Shown piece by piece: positions 20,637 to 28,636 of a stretch of DNA of 64,000 bases. The number at the start of each line of letters is the position of its first letter. Positions within the stretch are counted from its first letter, which is position 1. Below the pieces are notes generated by a model. It did no database searches. It was not told where the DNA came from and saw nothing but the letters and a program-made list of their open reading frames with translations. Origin of the DNA: JAJYVT01 sp035534455 (GTDB lineage Bacteria; Actinomycetota; Acidimicrobiia; Acidimicrobiales; RAAP-2); contig DATLRV010000055.1 in assembly GCA_035534455.1 (NCBI GenBank), positions 20,415 through 84,414 of the forward strand, read 5' to 3'. A program made the position numbers and the translations under genes.

Positions 20637-21539
20637 CTACCCCCCGTGGAGCCAGAGATTGCCGAGCCACGTCCCCCACAGGACGCCCAGCATCGTGCCG
20701 ACCGCCAGCGCGGGCGCGAACGGGAAGCGATGCCGCCCGCGGGCTGCGAGCACGGCCAGCCCCATCACGGCTCCCGCGACGAAGCCGGCCAGGAACCCGA
20801 AATACAAGGGGGCGAAACCGAGCCATCCGAGGGCGCCGCCGCACAACCCCGCGAGCCGCACGTCGCCGAACCCCATCGCGCGGGGCGCGACCCACCACAC
20901 GGCAGCGAAGACGCCGAACGCGACGACGGCGCCGATCACGGCGTCGAGCATCGGACGCCACGAGTCGTCGGCCGCGGACGCACAGAGCAAGCCGACGCCC
21001 ACCGCCGCGGCTGCGGCGTAGACGATCCGGCGCGGGACGAGCCCCGTCCGCAGGTCGGTGACCGATACGACGAGGAGCGCACCGGCGAGCACGCAGTACG
21101 CGGGCAGTTGGGGGGTCGATCCGAGACGCAGCGCCGCGAGCACGCACGCTGCCGCGAGCACGATCGCCGCGGCGGCACCTTCGGCGAGCACGGCCGTGCG
21201 CGACGCCCGGGGCGGGCGCTGACCGGGAGGGGGGAACCGCGGCTGCTCCGGACCCGGCGACGGCACGCCAATCAGCTGCGGAGGCGGCGTCGAGGCGGTG
21301 GACGTGGACCCACCCGCCAGGTCGGCCACGTCGAATACGTCGAATACGTCGACCACGTCGGCGACGTCCGCCAGGCCGGCGACGTCCGCCAGGTCCGGAC
21401 CCACGCCGACGGGAGACGGCGGATCCCCCGGAGCCTCGGCGCTCCCGGGCCGACGGACTCTGCGCGCCAACGTGTCCAGCAACGGGCCGGCGACTCCCCC
21501 GCCGATCCCGCAGACGGCCAGCACCCCCCAGGCCGCCAT
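20637..21539 (-). CDS. prepilin peptidase (A24 family) with atypical N-terminal half
   Basis: Membrane aspartyl protease that processes type IV prepilin-like signal peptides. The catalytic half (about residues 120-300) has several hydrophobic helices and both Asp motifs: SVTDLRTGLVPRRI and MGFGDVRLAG (GxGD). The first 120 residues have one hydrophobic stretch, then a low-complexity stretch of repeated Asp-Val units and a Pro-rich linker. They lack the CxxC cysteines of the usual N-methylation domain. No pilin gene is in the window. It is 7 bases after the NfuA-like gene, in the same direction. Confidence 0.82.
   Translation of the reverse strand: MAAWGVLAVCGIGGGVAGPLLDTLARRVRRPGSAEAPGDPPSPVGVGPDLADVAGLADVADVVDVFDVFDVADLAGGSTSTASTPPPQLIGVPSPGPEQPRFPPPGQRPPRASRTAVLAEGAAAAIVLAAACVLAALRLGSTPQLPAYCVLAGALLVVSVTDLRTGLVPRRIVYAAAAAVGVGLLCASAADDSWRPMLDAVIGAVVAFGVFAAVWWVAPRAMGFGDVRLAGLCGGALGWLGFAPLYFGFLAGFVAGAVMGLAVLAARGRHRFPFAPALAVGTMLGVLWGTWLGNLWLHGG
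21320..21398. repeat. short degenerate repeats inside the prepilin peptidase gene
   Basis: The plus strand shows TCGAATACG twice in a row (around 21331-21349), followed by variants built on GTCGNCNACG and two copies of GCGACGTCCGCCAGG. On the coding strand they make repeated ADVAG/VDVFDV units between the first hydrophobic segment and the catalytic half. All keep the reading frame. Confidence 0.75.
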
Positions 21540-21546
21540 GGTGCGC

Positions 21547-22185
21547 CTAGTAGTAGGGGTCGGCGCCGCCGGCGTGGTCGGTCACGTCCACCACCCGAGT
21601 GAGCTCGGGCACCTCTTCGCGCAGCGCCGCCTCGATCCCCTGGGTCAGCGTCATGCGCGACATCGCGCAGCCCTGGCACCCGCCCGACAACCGGAGGTAG
21701 GCGACGCCGCCACTCTCGTCCATCGCGACCAGGTCCGCCCGGCCGCCGTGGGACGCGATCGAGGGGTTGACGGCCTCTTCGAGGACGGTGGACACCCGGC
21801 TGCCGAGGGGGCCGCCGAGCCCCGCCGCCAGGACCTCTGCGGGAACGCCGAGCTCCTCGGGGGCCGGCGCGTTGGGATTGACGAGGACGAGGCCGCCGCC
21901 GCCCTCGTCGTTCCACTCCAGCCGGGCACCGCGCAGTCGGTCGACGCTCGAGGTCGGGACGACGACGGTCAGCCCGTCGACGTCGGCGATCGAGTGGTCG
22001 TCGCCTGCGTCCGAGACCGACTGGAAGAACAGGTCGTACACGAACTGGCCCTGCTGCACGCCGCGGATCTCGAGCCAAAGGGCGAGCCCGTCGGGATCAG
22101 GCTCCTGCGAGAGCGCCTCGCGGACCACCCGGTGCGCGTCCGGCGTGAGCGTGACGACGGCCAGTTCTTCGGCGGTTCGTGCCAT
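21547..22185 (-). CDS. NfuA-like Fe-S cluster carrier
   Basis: Probable carrier that passes 4Fe-4S clusters to target enzymes. The 212-residue product has an N-terminal HesB/A-type domain without its cysteines (about 1-105) and a C-terminal NifU-like domain (about 130-205) with GGCQGCAMSRMTL, whose CxxC binds the shared cluster. This two-domain layout matches E. coli NfuA. The ATG at 22185 lies 6 bases after a TACAAT box and diverges from the Cys-rich gene at 22216. Confidence 0.85.
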   Translation of the reverse strand: MARTAEELAVVTLTPDAHRVVREALSQEPDPDGLALWLEIRGVQQGQFVYDLFFQSVSDAGDDHSIADVDGLTVVVPTSSVDRLRGARLEWNDEGGGGLVLVNPNAPAPEELGVPAEVLAAGLGGPLGSRVSTVLEEAVNPSIASHGGRADLVAMDESGGVAYLRLSGGCQGCAMSRMTLTQGIEAALREEVPELTRVVDVTDHAGGADPYY

Positions 22186-22191
22186 CCGCCC

Positions 22192-22197
22192 ATTGTA
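22192..22197 (-). promoter_or_regulatory. -10 box, leaderless promoter of the NfuA-like gene
   Basis: TACAAT on the minus strand, 6 bases before the ATG at 22185. It is one of the best matches to a consensus -10 in the window and predicts a leaderless transcript. Confidence 0.6.
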
Positions 22198-22201
22198 GGG
22201 G

Positions 22202-22207
22202 TAGGGT
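22202..22207 (+). promoter_or_regulatory. -10 box, leaderless promoter of the Cys-rich gene
   Basis: TAGGGT on the plus strand lies exactly 8 bases before the ATG at 22216. It lies only 4 bases from the opposing TACAAT box, so the two divergent promoters must compete for or share the same DNA. Confidence 0.6.
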
Positions 22208-22215
22208 CCGCCGCC

Positions 22216-22962
22216 ATGGCCACCGGCGGACGGACCGTGCCCGTGCACGAGTGGGTGAGCTTCGAGGATCCGGACGAAGACCGCACCTGGGTCTTCGACG
22301 TCACCTTCCTGACCAGCCGCTGGACGTGCATCTACGGACGAGGCTGCCAGGGGGTCCTCACGGAGCCTGCCCCCGAGCTCGTCCACGGGTGCTGCAGCTA
22401 CGGCGCACACTTCGTCGACGACGACGACGTCCGGCGCGTCGAGCGCATCGCCGCCACCCTGCGCGACGAGGAGTGGCAGTTCCGCGACCGGGCACGCCGC
22501 AAGGGGGTCACGCGCACGACCAAGAAGGGTGAGACGGTGACGCGCCTGGTCGACGGCGCGTGCATCTTTCTCAACCGCCCGGACTTCCCGACCGGTCCGG
22601 GGTGCGCGCTGCACCAGGTCGCGCTCGCGCGCGGCCGGCGACCGCTCGACCTCAAACCCGAGGTCTGCTGGCAGCTCCCGCTACGCCGGGAGGACCAGGT
22701 CGCTGACGACGGGCACGTCACCTCGACGATCAGCCAGTGGGACCGGCGCCACTGGGGGGCGGGCGGCGAGGAGTTCGCGTGGTGGTGCACCGAATCGCCC
22801 GAGGCGTTCGTCGGCGCGGCGCCGGTGTACGAGGGGATGGCGGACGAGTTGGTCGCGATGACCGGGAAGAAGGTCCACCGGGTGCTCAAGGCCTACCTCG
22901 AGGACCGCCGCGACCGGGTGCGCGTCCCGCTTCCGCATCCCGCGGTCCGCCGGCGCGAGTAG
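22216..22962 (+). CDS. conserved cysteine-rich hypothetical protein
   Basis: A 248-residue soluble protein I cannot name with certainty. Cysteines come in clusters: WTCIYGRGCQG (about 35-45), HGCCSYGAHF (about 55-64), then single Cys in DGACIF, GPGCAL, EVCWQL and WWCTES. The pattern resembles metal- or Fe-S-binding proteins of the YkgJ/DUF3109 type, but that link is inference. It diverges from an Fe-S carrier gene, which fits an Fe-S role. The start is set by a TAGGGT box 8 bases upstream. Confidence 0.75.
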   Translation: MATGGRTVPVHEWVSFEDPDEDRTWVFDVTFLTSRWTCIYGRGCQGVLTEPAPELVHGCCSYGAHFVDDDDVRRVERIAATLRDEEWQFRDRARRKGVTRTTKKGETVTRLVDGACIFLNRPDFPTGPGCALHQVALARGRRPLDLKPEVCWQLPLRREDQVADDGHVTSTISQWDRRHWGAGGEEFAWWCTESPEAFVGAAPVYEGMADELVAMTGKKVHRVLKAYLEDRRDRVRVPLPHPAVRRRE

Positions 22963-22997
22963 CGTCCGGCGAGCTCGGCGCCCGGTCGGCGCCTCGG

Positions 22998-23267
22998 TCA
23001 GTCGTCGAGAGGGTCGTGCTCCCGATCGTCGTGTGACGGCGCCAGCGAGCCGAGGATCCTGTCGTACTGGTCCTCCTCGGCGAGGCACCACGAGGCGTGC
23101 ACGTCCTCGGGCTCGGCTCCGCACTCCGGGCACCGCTCCGAAGCGGTGGTGACCGAACGCTTGAGGCTTCGCGCTTCTTCGAAGCGCCGATGGCGTCCCT
23201 TCTTCACGACCACTCCCTTGCTGCCCGCCCGGGCCCGAGGCGCTTGCTCGACCGAGCCGGGGGCCAT
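22998..23267 (-). CDS. small zinc-ribbon-like hypothetical protein
   Basis: An 89-residue protein with a basic N-terminus, a CPECG knuckle followed by a third Cys 13 residues on (HASWC), and an acidic C-terminus. This suggests a small metal-binding domain. ATG at 23267 is used, but GTG at 23207 has a GGGAG ribosome binding site and would give a 69-residue form. A TACACT sequence at 23331-23326 may be its -10 box. The function is unknown. Confidence 0.6.
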   Translation of the reverse strand: MAPGSVEQAPRARAGSKGVVVKKGRHRRFEEARSLKRSVTTASERCPECGAEPEDVHASWCLAEEDQYDRILGSLAPSHDDREHDPLDD

Positions 23268-23393
23268 GTAGACGACCTGAGTCGACGTCGACCCGCCGTG
23301 GTGGTCGGGTCCCGGCCGCTGGGACAGTGTAGTCGTTCACGGGGGCCGTACCCGTCGCGGCCCCGACCCGTGCGTACGCCCGATCGGCCCTCG

Positions 23394-23399
23394 TAAGCT
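23394..23399 (+). promoter_or_regulatory. -10 box, leaderless promoter of the 70-residue gene
   Basis: TAAGCT on the plus strand lies 9 bases before the ATG at 23409. No ribosome binding site is visible between them. Confidence 0.5.
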
Positions 23400-23408
23400 G
23401 CCCAGACG

Positions 23409-23621
23409 ATGGAATTCGACCCCGAAGCGATGATCGCGAGGTTCAAGGAACGCGCGCAGGCGGTGAGAGAACGCGGGCTCCCCCCCGTCGAGGGACCCGA
23501 GCGCCAGCGGTTCCGCGAGCGGGCACAGGTCGACTACATGGATTTCGCGATGCTCGGCGACGCGGAGGCGTCGCTCGACGACGGGATCCTCACGTTGCGC
23601 GTCGACCTCCGCGCCCGCTGA
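23409..23621 (+). CDS. small conserved hypothetical protein
   Basis: A 70-residue, charged, soluble protein starting MEFDPEAMIARFKERAQAV and ending DDGILTLRVDLRAR. I do not recognise a domain. A coding origin is supported by the leaderless promoter geometry, sensible composition and a stop just before a strong inverted repeat. It is convergent with the flavin reductase-like gene. Confidence 0.65.
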   Translation: MEFDPEAMIARFKERAQAVRERGLPPVEGPERQRFRERAQVDYMDFAMLGDAEASLDDGILTLRVDLRAR

Positions 23622-23685
23622 CCGAGCCTGCCCGGCCCTTCGCGCCAGTGGCCCCCCGTGGGCGTCGCCCGGGGAGGGGGCTCGG
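23622..23685. terminator. long inverted repeat between convergent genes
   Basis: CCGAGCC at 23622-23628 is matched by GGCTCGG at 23679-23685, with further G/C complementarity inside (GCCCGG and CCCGGG). It fills the 85-base gap between two convergent genes. A bidirectional terminator is plausible, but there is no clear T-run on either strand. Confidence 0.35.
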
Positions 23686-23706
23686 CACCTCCTCGCACGA
23701 CCGGCG

Positions 23707-24216
23707 TCAGCCGCCGTAGTTCATCCGGGTGTCCTCCATCCGCAGCAGCGGCGGCACGTCACCTTCCGGGCCACCCACGCCGACCACCTCGCCCACGAAG
23801 AGGTCGTGGCTGCCGAGCCCCACGCGGTGCCGCACTTCGCAGTCGAGCCATGCGACGGCCCGTGCGAGCACCGGGGCGCCGGTCTCGTGGACGTCCACGG
23901 CCTCGCCCGCCATGGACACGGCCACGCCGCCGGTGCGGACGACGTCGGACTCTCGAACCGGCTTGACGAAGCGCCGGACGACCGCGCGGTCGTCGCGCGA
24001 GAGGAAGCTCAAAGAGAACACGCCGTGCGCCACGACCAACGAATGGGTCATCGAGCTCGCGTCGACCGCGACGCCGACGAGCTTCGGCTCGACCGAGACC
24101 TGGATCGCCAGGTTGGCGGTCATCAGGTTGACCGAACCGCCCGTCCCACTCCCCACGACGTAGATCCCGCTCGGCATCGACCAGAGCACGCGGCGTCGGA
24201 GACGATCGTCCACCAT
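23707..24216 (-). CDS. flavin reductase-like FMN-binding protein
   Basis: A 169-residue protein with the flavin reductase-like split-barrel pattern: MPSGIYVVGSG, NLMTANLAIQVSVEPKLVGVAV, then SLSFLSRDD and a C-terminal HDLFVGEVVGV. It probably binds FMN and either reduces flavin for a partner or acts as a small oxidoreductase. The substrate is not predictable. The ATG at 24216 overlaps the preceding stop by one base (TGATG), giving a tyrS-24734-23707 gene string. Confidence 0.85.
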   Translation of the reverse strand: MVDDRLRRRVLWSMPSGIYVVGSGTGGSVNLMTANLAIQVSVEPKLVGVAVDASSMTHSLVVAHGVFSLSFLSRDDRAVVRRFVKPVRESDVVRTGGVAVSMAGEAVDVHETGAPVLARAVAWLDCEVRHRVGLGSHDLFVGEVVGVGGPEGDVPPLLRMEDTRMNYGG

Positions 24217-24734
24217 CAGAAGAGCGATGTCCCTGTGAGGTCGGGCACGGTCGTGGTGGTCGTCGGCACGGTGTGACCGCTCAGCGCCCGGACCCGTTGC
24301 AAGGCCCGCCGGAAGAGGCCGTCGGCGCGGGCACGGTCGGCGGCGGCGACCGCGATCGACGCCGAGCCGGGGGACGACGCACGGATGCACGACTGCGCCG
24401 CGTCGTACTCGAGCCCGTAACCGCGTGCGAGCAGTCGGGTCAGCGTGGCGTCGGGAGCCGGCAGGTTGTCGTTGTATGTCTGCGCGTCGTTCGCCATCGC
24501 CGCGCACGCCGTGCGCAGCGCCGTGATGCTCCGGTGCGCGGCGACGGCCCTGCGGACCGACGTGCCGTCTCCCTCGAGCGTGCCGATGTCCTGCCCGAGG
24601 TTGGTCGACGCCGCCCAGCGCTGGACCTGTTGGCCGAGCGTGCCCGCGGCGCCGTGACCAAGTGACACGAAGGCGACGACCCCGACGGCCACGACGAGGA
24701 GGCCACCGAGGAGGAGCCACGTCTTCGCGATCAC
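24216..24734 (-). CDS. membrane-anchored hypothetical protein
   Basis: A 172-residue protein with one N-terminal hydrophobic helix (WLLLGGLLVVAVGVVAFVSL, about residues 5-24), a helical domain likely outside the membrane with two cysteines (TACAAM, QSCIRA) that could form a disulfide, and a Thr/Pro tail (VPTTTTTVPDL). No known family recognised. GTG at 24734 places the helix at the N-terminus; the longer reading from 24791 would overlap tyrS. Confidence 0.65.
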   Translation of the reverse strand: MIAKTWLLLGGLLVVAVGVVAFVSLGHGAAGTLGQQVQRWAASTNLGQDIGTLEGDGTSVRRAVAAHRSITALRTACAAMANDAQTYNDNLPAPDATLTRLLARGYGLEYDAAQSCIRASSPGSASIAVAAADRARADGLFRRALQRVRALSGHTVPTTTTTVPDLTGTSLF

Positions 24735-24753
24735 GCGTGGTCGGCCGCCTGCC

Positions 24754-26022
24754 TCACCGCGCGACGAGCAGGTGGTGGTCCCGACGGCCACGCCGCAGCA
24801 CGACGTACCGGTCGTGGAGGAGGTCCGCGGGACCGAGCTCGTACCCCTCGTCCTGCACGCGGCGGTTGTTCACGTAGGCACCTCCCTGGGTGATCGCCCG
24901 CCGTGCCTCGCTGCGAGAGGCGACCAGACCCGCCGACACCAGGACGTCGACGAGACGCACCTCTGCGCGCACGAGCGCGTCGCGCTCGACCATGCTCGAC
25001 GGAGCGTCACCGACCACGTCGAGGAGGGTCTGCTCGTCGAGGGAGGCGATCTCCTCGCCGAACAACGCCCGAGACGTGCGCACCGCGTGCGCTGCCTCGA
25101 TCTCCCCGTGGACGAGCCTGGTGACCTCGATCCCGAGCGCGTGCTGGGCGGCACGGCGCTCAGGGTGCTCCGCGGTCTGCCGATCGAGCTCCTCGAGCGT
25201 CGCGTGGTCGAGGAACGTCAGGTATCGCAGCCACGCGCCGACGACGGCGTCCTCGGCCTGGAGGAGGAATTGGTACAGGCGGAACGGGCTCGTGAGCGCA
25301 GGGTCGAGCCAGACCGCGCCCGACGCCGTCTTGCCGAACTTCGTGCCGTCCGCCTTCACGACGAGGGGCGTGGTCATGCCGTGGACCGGCTTCGTCGAGA
25401 GCTTGCGGACGAAGTCGACCCCCGCCGTGATGTTGCCCCACTGGTCCCTTCCCCCGACCTGCAGCTCGCACCCGTAGTCCTCGTGCAACCGAAGGAAGTC
25501 GTAGGCCTGCAGGAGCATGTACGAGAACTCCGTGTACGAGATCCCCTGGTCCGGCCGCTCGAGGCGGGCTTTGACGGACTCCTTCGCCATCATCTGGTTC
25601 ACGGTGAAGTGCTTGCCGACGTCACGGAGGAACTCGATCATCGACAGCTCTGCGAGCCACGCGCCGTTGTCGAGCAGCAGGCCGTCCTCCAGGTCGACGA
25701 ATCGGGCGAGCTGGTTCCGGATCGCTTCGACGTTGGCCGCGAGCATCTCGCGGCTCAACAGCTGCCGCTCGTCCGTCTTGCCGCCCGGGTCGCCGATCAT
25801 CCCGGTGCCGCCTCCGGCGAGCGCGATCGGGCGGTGACCGGCCCGCTGGAACCGGCGCAGCAAGGCGAGTTGGAGGAGGCTCCCGATGTGCAGGCTCGAG
25901 AACGACGGGTCGAAGCCGATGTAGAGGGTCAGCCGATCGTTGTCGAGGCGGTCCCACAGTCGGTCGTCGGTCACCTGGTGGACCAGGCCGCGGAACCGGA
26001 GGTCCTCGGAGAGGGTCGGCAT
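24754..26022 (-). CDS. tyrS: tyrosyl-tRNA synthetase
   Basis: Class I synthetase of 422 residues. It has YIGFDPSFSSLHIGSLLQ (HIGH motif near 46), the tyrosine-binding YMLLQAYDFLRL, GRDQWGNI near 193, KFGKTASG in the KMSKS position near 231, and a C-terminal S4 RNA-binding domain (about 350-415, with LVASRSEARRAITQGGAYVNN). The upstream sequence shows no strong Shine-Dalgarno. Confidence 0.98.
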   Translation of the reverse strand: MPTLSEDLRFRGLVHQVTDDRLWDRLDNDRLTLYIGFDPSFSSLHIGSLLQLALLRRFQRAGHRPIALAGGGTGMIGDPGGKTDERQLLSREMLAANVEAIRNQLARFVDLEDGLLLDNGAWLAELSMIEFLRDVGKHFTVNQMMAKESVKARLERPDQGISYTEFSYMLLQAYDFLRLHEDYGCELQVGGRDQWGNITAGVDFVRKLSTKPVHGMTTPLVVKADGTKFGKTASGAVWLDPALTSPFRLYQFLLQAEDAVVGAWLRYLTFLDHATLEELDRQTAEHPERRAAQHALGIEVTRLVHGEIEAAHAVRTSRALFGEEIASLDEQTLLDVVGDAPSSMVERDALVRAEVRLVDVLVSAGLVASRSEARRAITQGGAYVNNRRVQDEGYELGPADLLHDRYVVLRRGRRDHHLLVAR

Positions 26023-26124
26023 CGGTCCAGCCTGCCATACGCCGCGTACCGCGCCGTCGCACGCGAGGGCGGTCGCCGGGGCTCGACGGTGGCGGTCCCG
26101 GCGCCACTCGCCGACCGCCTGGCG

Positions 26125-27819
26125 CTACAGGCCGATGTCCGAGAGGGCGGCCGCCACCGCCGCGTGCGCACGGTCGTGGGTCGAGACGTTCTCGGAGCGC
26201 GACGGCACCCGCGCCCGCACGATCGAGACGCCCGGCCGGACGGTCGCGGCCCGCAGCGCCTCGTCGAGCTCGCACGGCGTGCCGGCGTCCGCCGTGTCGA
26301 GCCCGAATCCCGCCGCGACCCGCAGGACGTCGGGCTGCTGGGGCGTCGCGAAGAGACGCTCGAACGTCGACGGGTCCAGGACGTCGCGCTGGGGCAGGAA
26401 CTCGAAGATCCCACCGCCGTTGTTGTCGACCACCACGATCGTGCAGCTGGCCCCCCCGGCGCGGCCCGCCGCGGAGACGAGCGCCGAGAGGTCGTGGAAG
26501 AACGCGAGGTCCCCGACGAGCGCGACGACAGGCCCACCCGAGCCGGCGGCCGCGCCGAGGGCCGTCGAGCAGACACCGTCGATCCCGTTCGCACCGCGGT
26601 TGGCCAGCACCCTCGGGGGGGAGGGCCGCGGGGGCGCGAACCACTCGAGATCCCGCACCGGCATGGACGAGGACACGACCACGGTCGCGCTGTCCGGCAG
26701 GGCGCGCACGAGCCGGCGCGCGACGCCCGGCTCGCTCAGCATCTCCTCGCCCAGCGCGTCGTCGAGCGCCTTTTGTGCGACACGTTCGGCGTCCTGCCAG
26801 CACTCGAGCCACCCCGCCGGGGCACGTGGCGCAGTCGTCTCGAGCGCCGCGTCCAGCCATGCGTCGGGGTCCGCGCGATGCACGAGCCCGACCTGCCGGT
26901 CCGGATCGTCCCACCGCCAGAACGGGTCGACCGCGAGCGCCTCCGCCCCCGCGAGGAACGCCGGGAGCGCCTTGGAGGCCCAGGGCGCGCCCAGCCGTAC
27001 GACGGCGGCGGGCGAGAGCGTCGCCGGCGTGCAGCGCGCGATGGCGTCGGCCGCGGCGACGACGTGGTCGTGCGACCGACGGCATCCGGACCTGGGATCG
27101 GGGAGCACGGGCCAGCCGAGATGCTCGGCGAGCGCCAGCACCTTGTCGGGCGAACCGCACCCGGCGCCCGCGACCAGCACGCCCGCCTCTGCGGGCCAGT
27201 CCCAACCGGTCACGACGCCCCGGTCGGCCACGACCTGGTGCACCGGCTCGCCGTCGGGGCGGCCCTCGGGGAGCGGCCCCGGAGCGCCGACGAGCGGCTC
27301 GCGGAACGCCAGGTTGAGGTGCACCGGTCCCGGACCCATCGGTCCCGACTGCGCCTCGGCCGCCGCCCGCGCGCCGAGCGACCGCCAGGACCACGTCGTC
27401 TCTTCGACGGGCACACCCGGTTCCGACGACCAACGCAGGGCGTCGCCGTAGATGGCCCGCTGCTCGATCGTCTGCCCGGCGCCCACGCCGTGCAGCTCCG
27501 GCGGGCGGTCCGCGGTGCACACGATCAACGGCACCCTGGCGTGGTGGGCTTCGACGACCGCTGCATGGAGTTCGGCGGCCGCGGTGCCGCTCGTCACGCA
27601 GAGCACGACCGGCCGCCCCGACGCGTTGGCGAGGCCCACCGCGAAGAAGCCGGCACCACGCTCGTCCAGAAGGACGTGCACGCGCAGGCCCTCGTTCCCC
27701 AAGAGCGCCAGCGCGAGCGGCGTCGACCGGGACCCCGGGCAGACCACGGCGTCGCGGACGCCGGCGCGCACCCACTCGTCGACGAGGGTCGCGCAGAACG
27801 TGGCCTGCAGTACGCTCAT
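26125..27819 (-). CDS. menD: SEPHCHC synthase (MenD), thiamine-diphosphate dependent
   Basis: Joins isochorismate and 2-oxoglutarate in menaquinone synthesis. The 564-residue product has the ThDP enzyme layout: an N-terminal domain with VVCPGSRSTPLALAL and LDERGAGFFAVGLA (catalytic Glu near 53) and CTADRPPELHGVGAGQTI, and a C-terminal domain with GDLAFFHDLSAL and VVVDNNGGGIFEFLPQ. The ATG at 27819 is only 5 bases from the divergent menH GTG. Confidence 0.97.
   Translation of the reverse strand: MSVLQATFCATLVDEWVRAGVRDAVVCPGSRSTPLALALLGNEGLRVHVLLDERGAGFFAVGLANASGRPVVLCVTSGTAAAELHAAVVEAHHARVPLIVCTADRPPELHGVGAGQTIEQRAIYGDALRWSSEPGVPVEETTWSWRSLGARAAAEAQSGPMGPGPVHLNLAFREPLVGAPGPLPEGRPDGEPVHQVVADRGVVTGWDWPAEAGVLVAGAGCGSPDKVLALAEHLGWPVLPDPRSGCRRSHDHVVAAADAIARCTPATLSPAAVVRLGAPWASKALPAFLAGAEALAVDPFWRWDDPDRQVGLVHRADPDAWLDAALETTAPRAPAGWLECWQDAERVAQKALDDALGEEMLSEPGVARRLVRALPDSATVVVSSSMPVRDLEWFAPPRPSPPRVLANRGANGIDGVCSTALGAAAGSGGPVVALVGDLAFFHDLSALVSAAGRAGGASCTIVVVDNNGGGIFEFLPQRDVLDPSTFERLFATPQQPDVLRVAAGFGLDTADAGTPCELDEALRAATVRPGVSIVRARVPSRSENVSTHDRAHAAVAAALSDIGL
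27811..27816 (+). promoter_or_regulatory. -10 box, leaderless promoter of menH
   Basis: TACGCT on the plus strand lies 8 bases before the menH GTG and overlaps menD codons 2-3 on the opposite strand. Transcription of menH therefore has to start next to the menD start codon. Confidence 0.55.
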
Positions 27820-27824
27820 CGCAC

Positions 27825-28571
27825 GTGCTGCACATCGAGACGAGCGGCGCGGGTCCGCGCCTTGTGCTCGCGCACGGCTTCACCCAGACGAGTCGCAGCT
27901 GGGGGCGTTTCGGGGCGCTCGTCGGCGTCGGACGCGAGCTCGTGCGTGTGGACCTCCCCGGCCACGGAGGTTCGGACGCGGTGCGCGCAGACCTCGTCGA
28001 GAGCGCGAGATTGCTCGCCGCCGCCGCGTCGGCGCGGGGCGAGGCGTTCGATCTGCTCGGGTACTCCCTGGGGGCGCGCGTCGCGTTGCACGCGGCACTG
28101 GAGCCGCCGGAGGGACTCCGCCGCCTCGTCCTGATCGGTGGTACCGGCGGCATCGGGGACCCGGCCGAGCGCGCCGCGCGCCGGGCCCGCGACGAGGCGC
28201 TCGCGACCGAGCTCGAAGCCGACCTCGACGGGTTCCTCACCCGCTGGGTCGCTGCCCCGATGTTCACGGGGGTACGGGACCCCGGCCTCGACGAGCGGCG
28301 CCGCAACTCCGCGGAGGGGCTCGCGTCCAGCTTGCGGATGGCCGGCACGGGCACCCAACAACCCGTGTGGGAACGATTGGGAACGCTGCGCGCACCACTG
28401 CTCGCTCTGGCCGGGGCCGACGACGTCCGGTTCGCACTGGCGGCCGCACGGCTCTCCCGAGGGGCGCCCGACGGCGTCTTCTCCCTCGTCCCGGGTGCGG
28501 GCCACGCCGCGCACCTCGTCCAACCGGACCTCTGCGCCCGGATCGTCCGGCAGTACCTCGACCACGCCTGA
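27825..28571 (+). CDS. menH: alpha/beta hydrolase, probable SHCHC synthase
   Basis: A 248-residue alpha/beta hydrolase with LAHGFTQTSRSWG (oxyanion region), the nucleophile elbow GYSLGARVA (Ser near residue 78), DDVRFAL (Asp) and GAGHAAHLVQP (His). Adjacent menD supports the MenH assignment, which removes pyruvate from SEPHCHC. The start is GTG at 27825, 8 bases after TACGCT, with no ribosome binding site. Without context it would be called only a hydrolase. Confidence 0.85.
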   Translation: MLHIETSGAGPRLVLAHGFTQTSRSWGRFGALVGVGRELVRVDLPGHGGSDAVRADLVESARLLAAAASARGEAFDLLGYSLGARVALHAALEPPEGLRRLVLIGGTGGIGDPAERAARRARDEALATELEADLDGFLTRWVAAPMFTGVRDPGLDERRRNSAEGLASSLRMAGTGTQQPVWERLGTLRAPLLALAGADDVRFALAAARLSRGAPDGVFSLVPGAGHAAHLVQPDLCARIVRQYLDHA

Positions 28572-28636
28572 GCGGCGCCTTCCCGACGGTGGCCCCGGCC
28601 GTGGAGGCGGCGGCGCCTTGCCGGGCGGCAGCGCGC

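Noticed and set aside
24772..28134. 1120-codon open frame on the plus strand opposite tyrS and menD
   Set aside because: It crosses two conserved minus-strand genes and part of menH, shows no domain and reflects the lack of stops at high GC.
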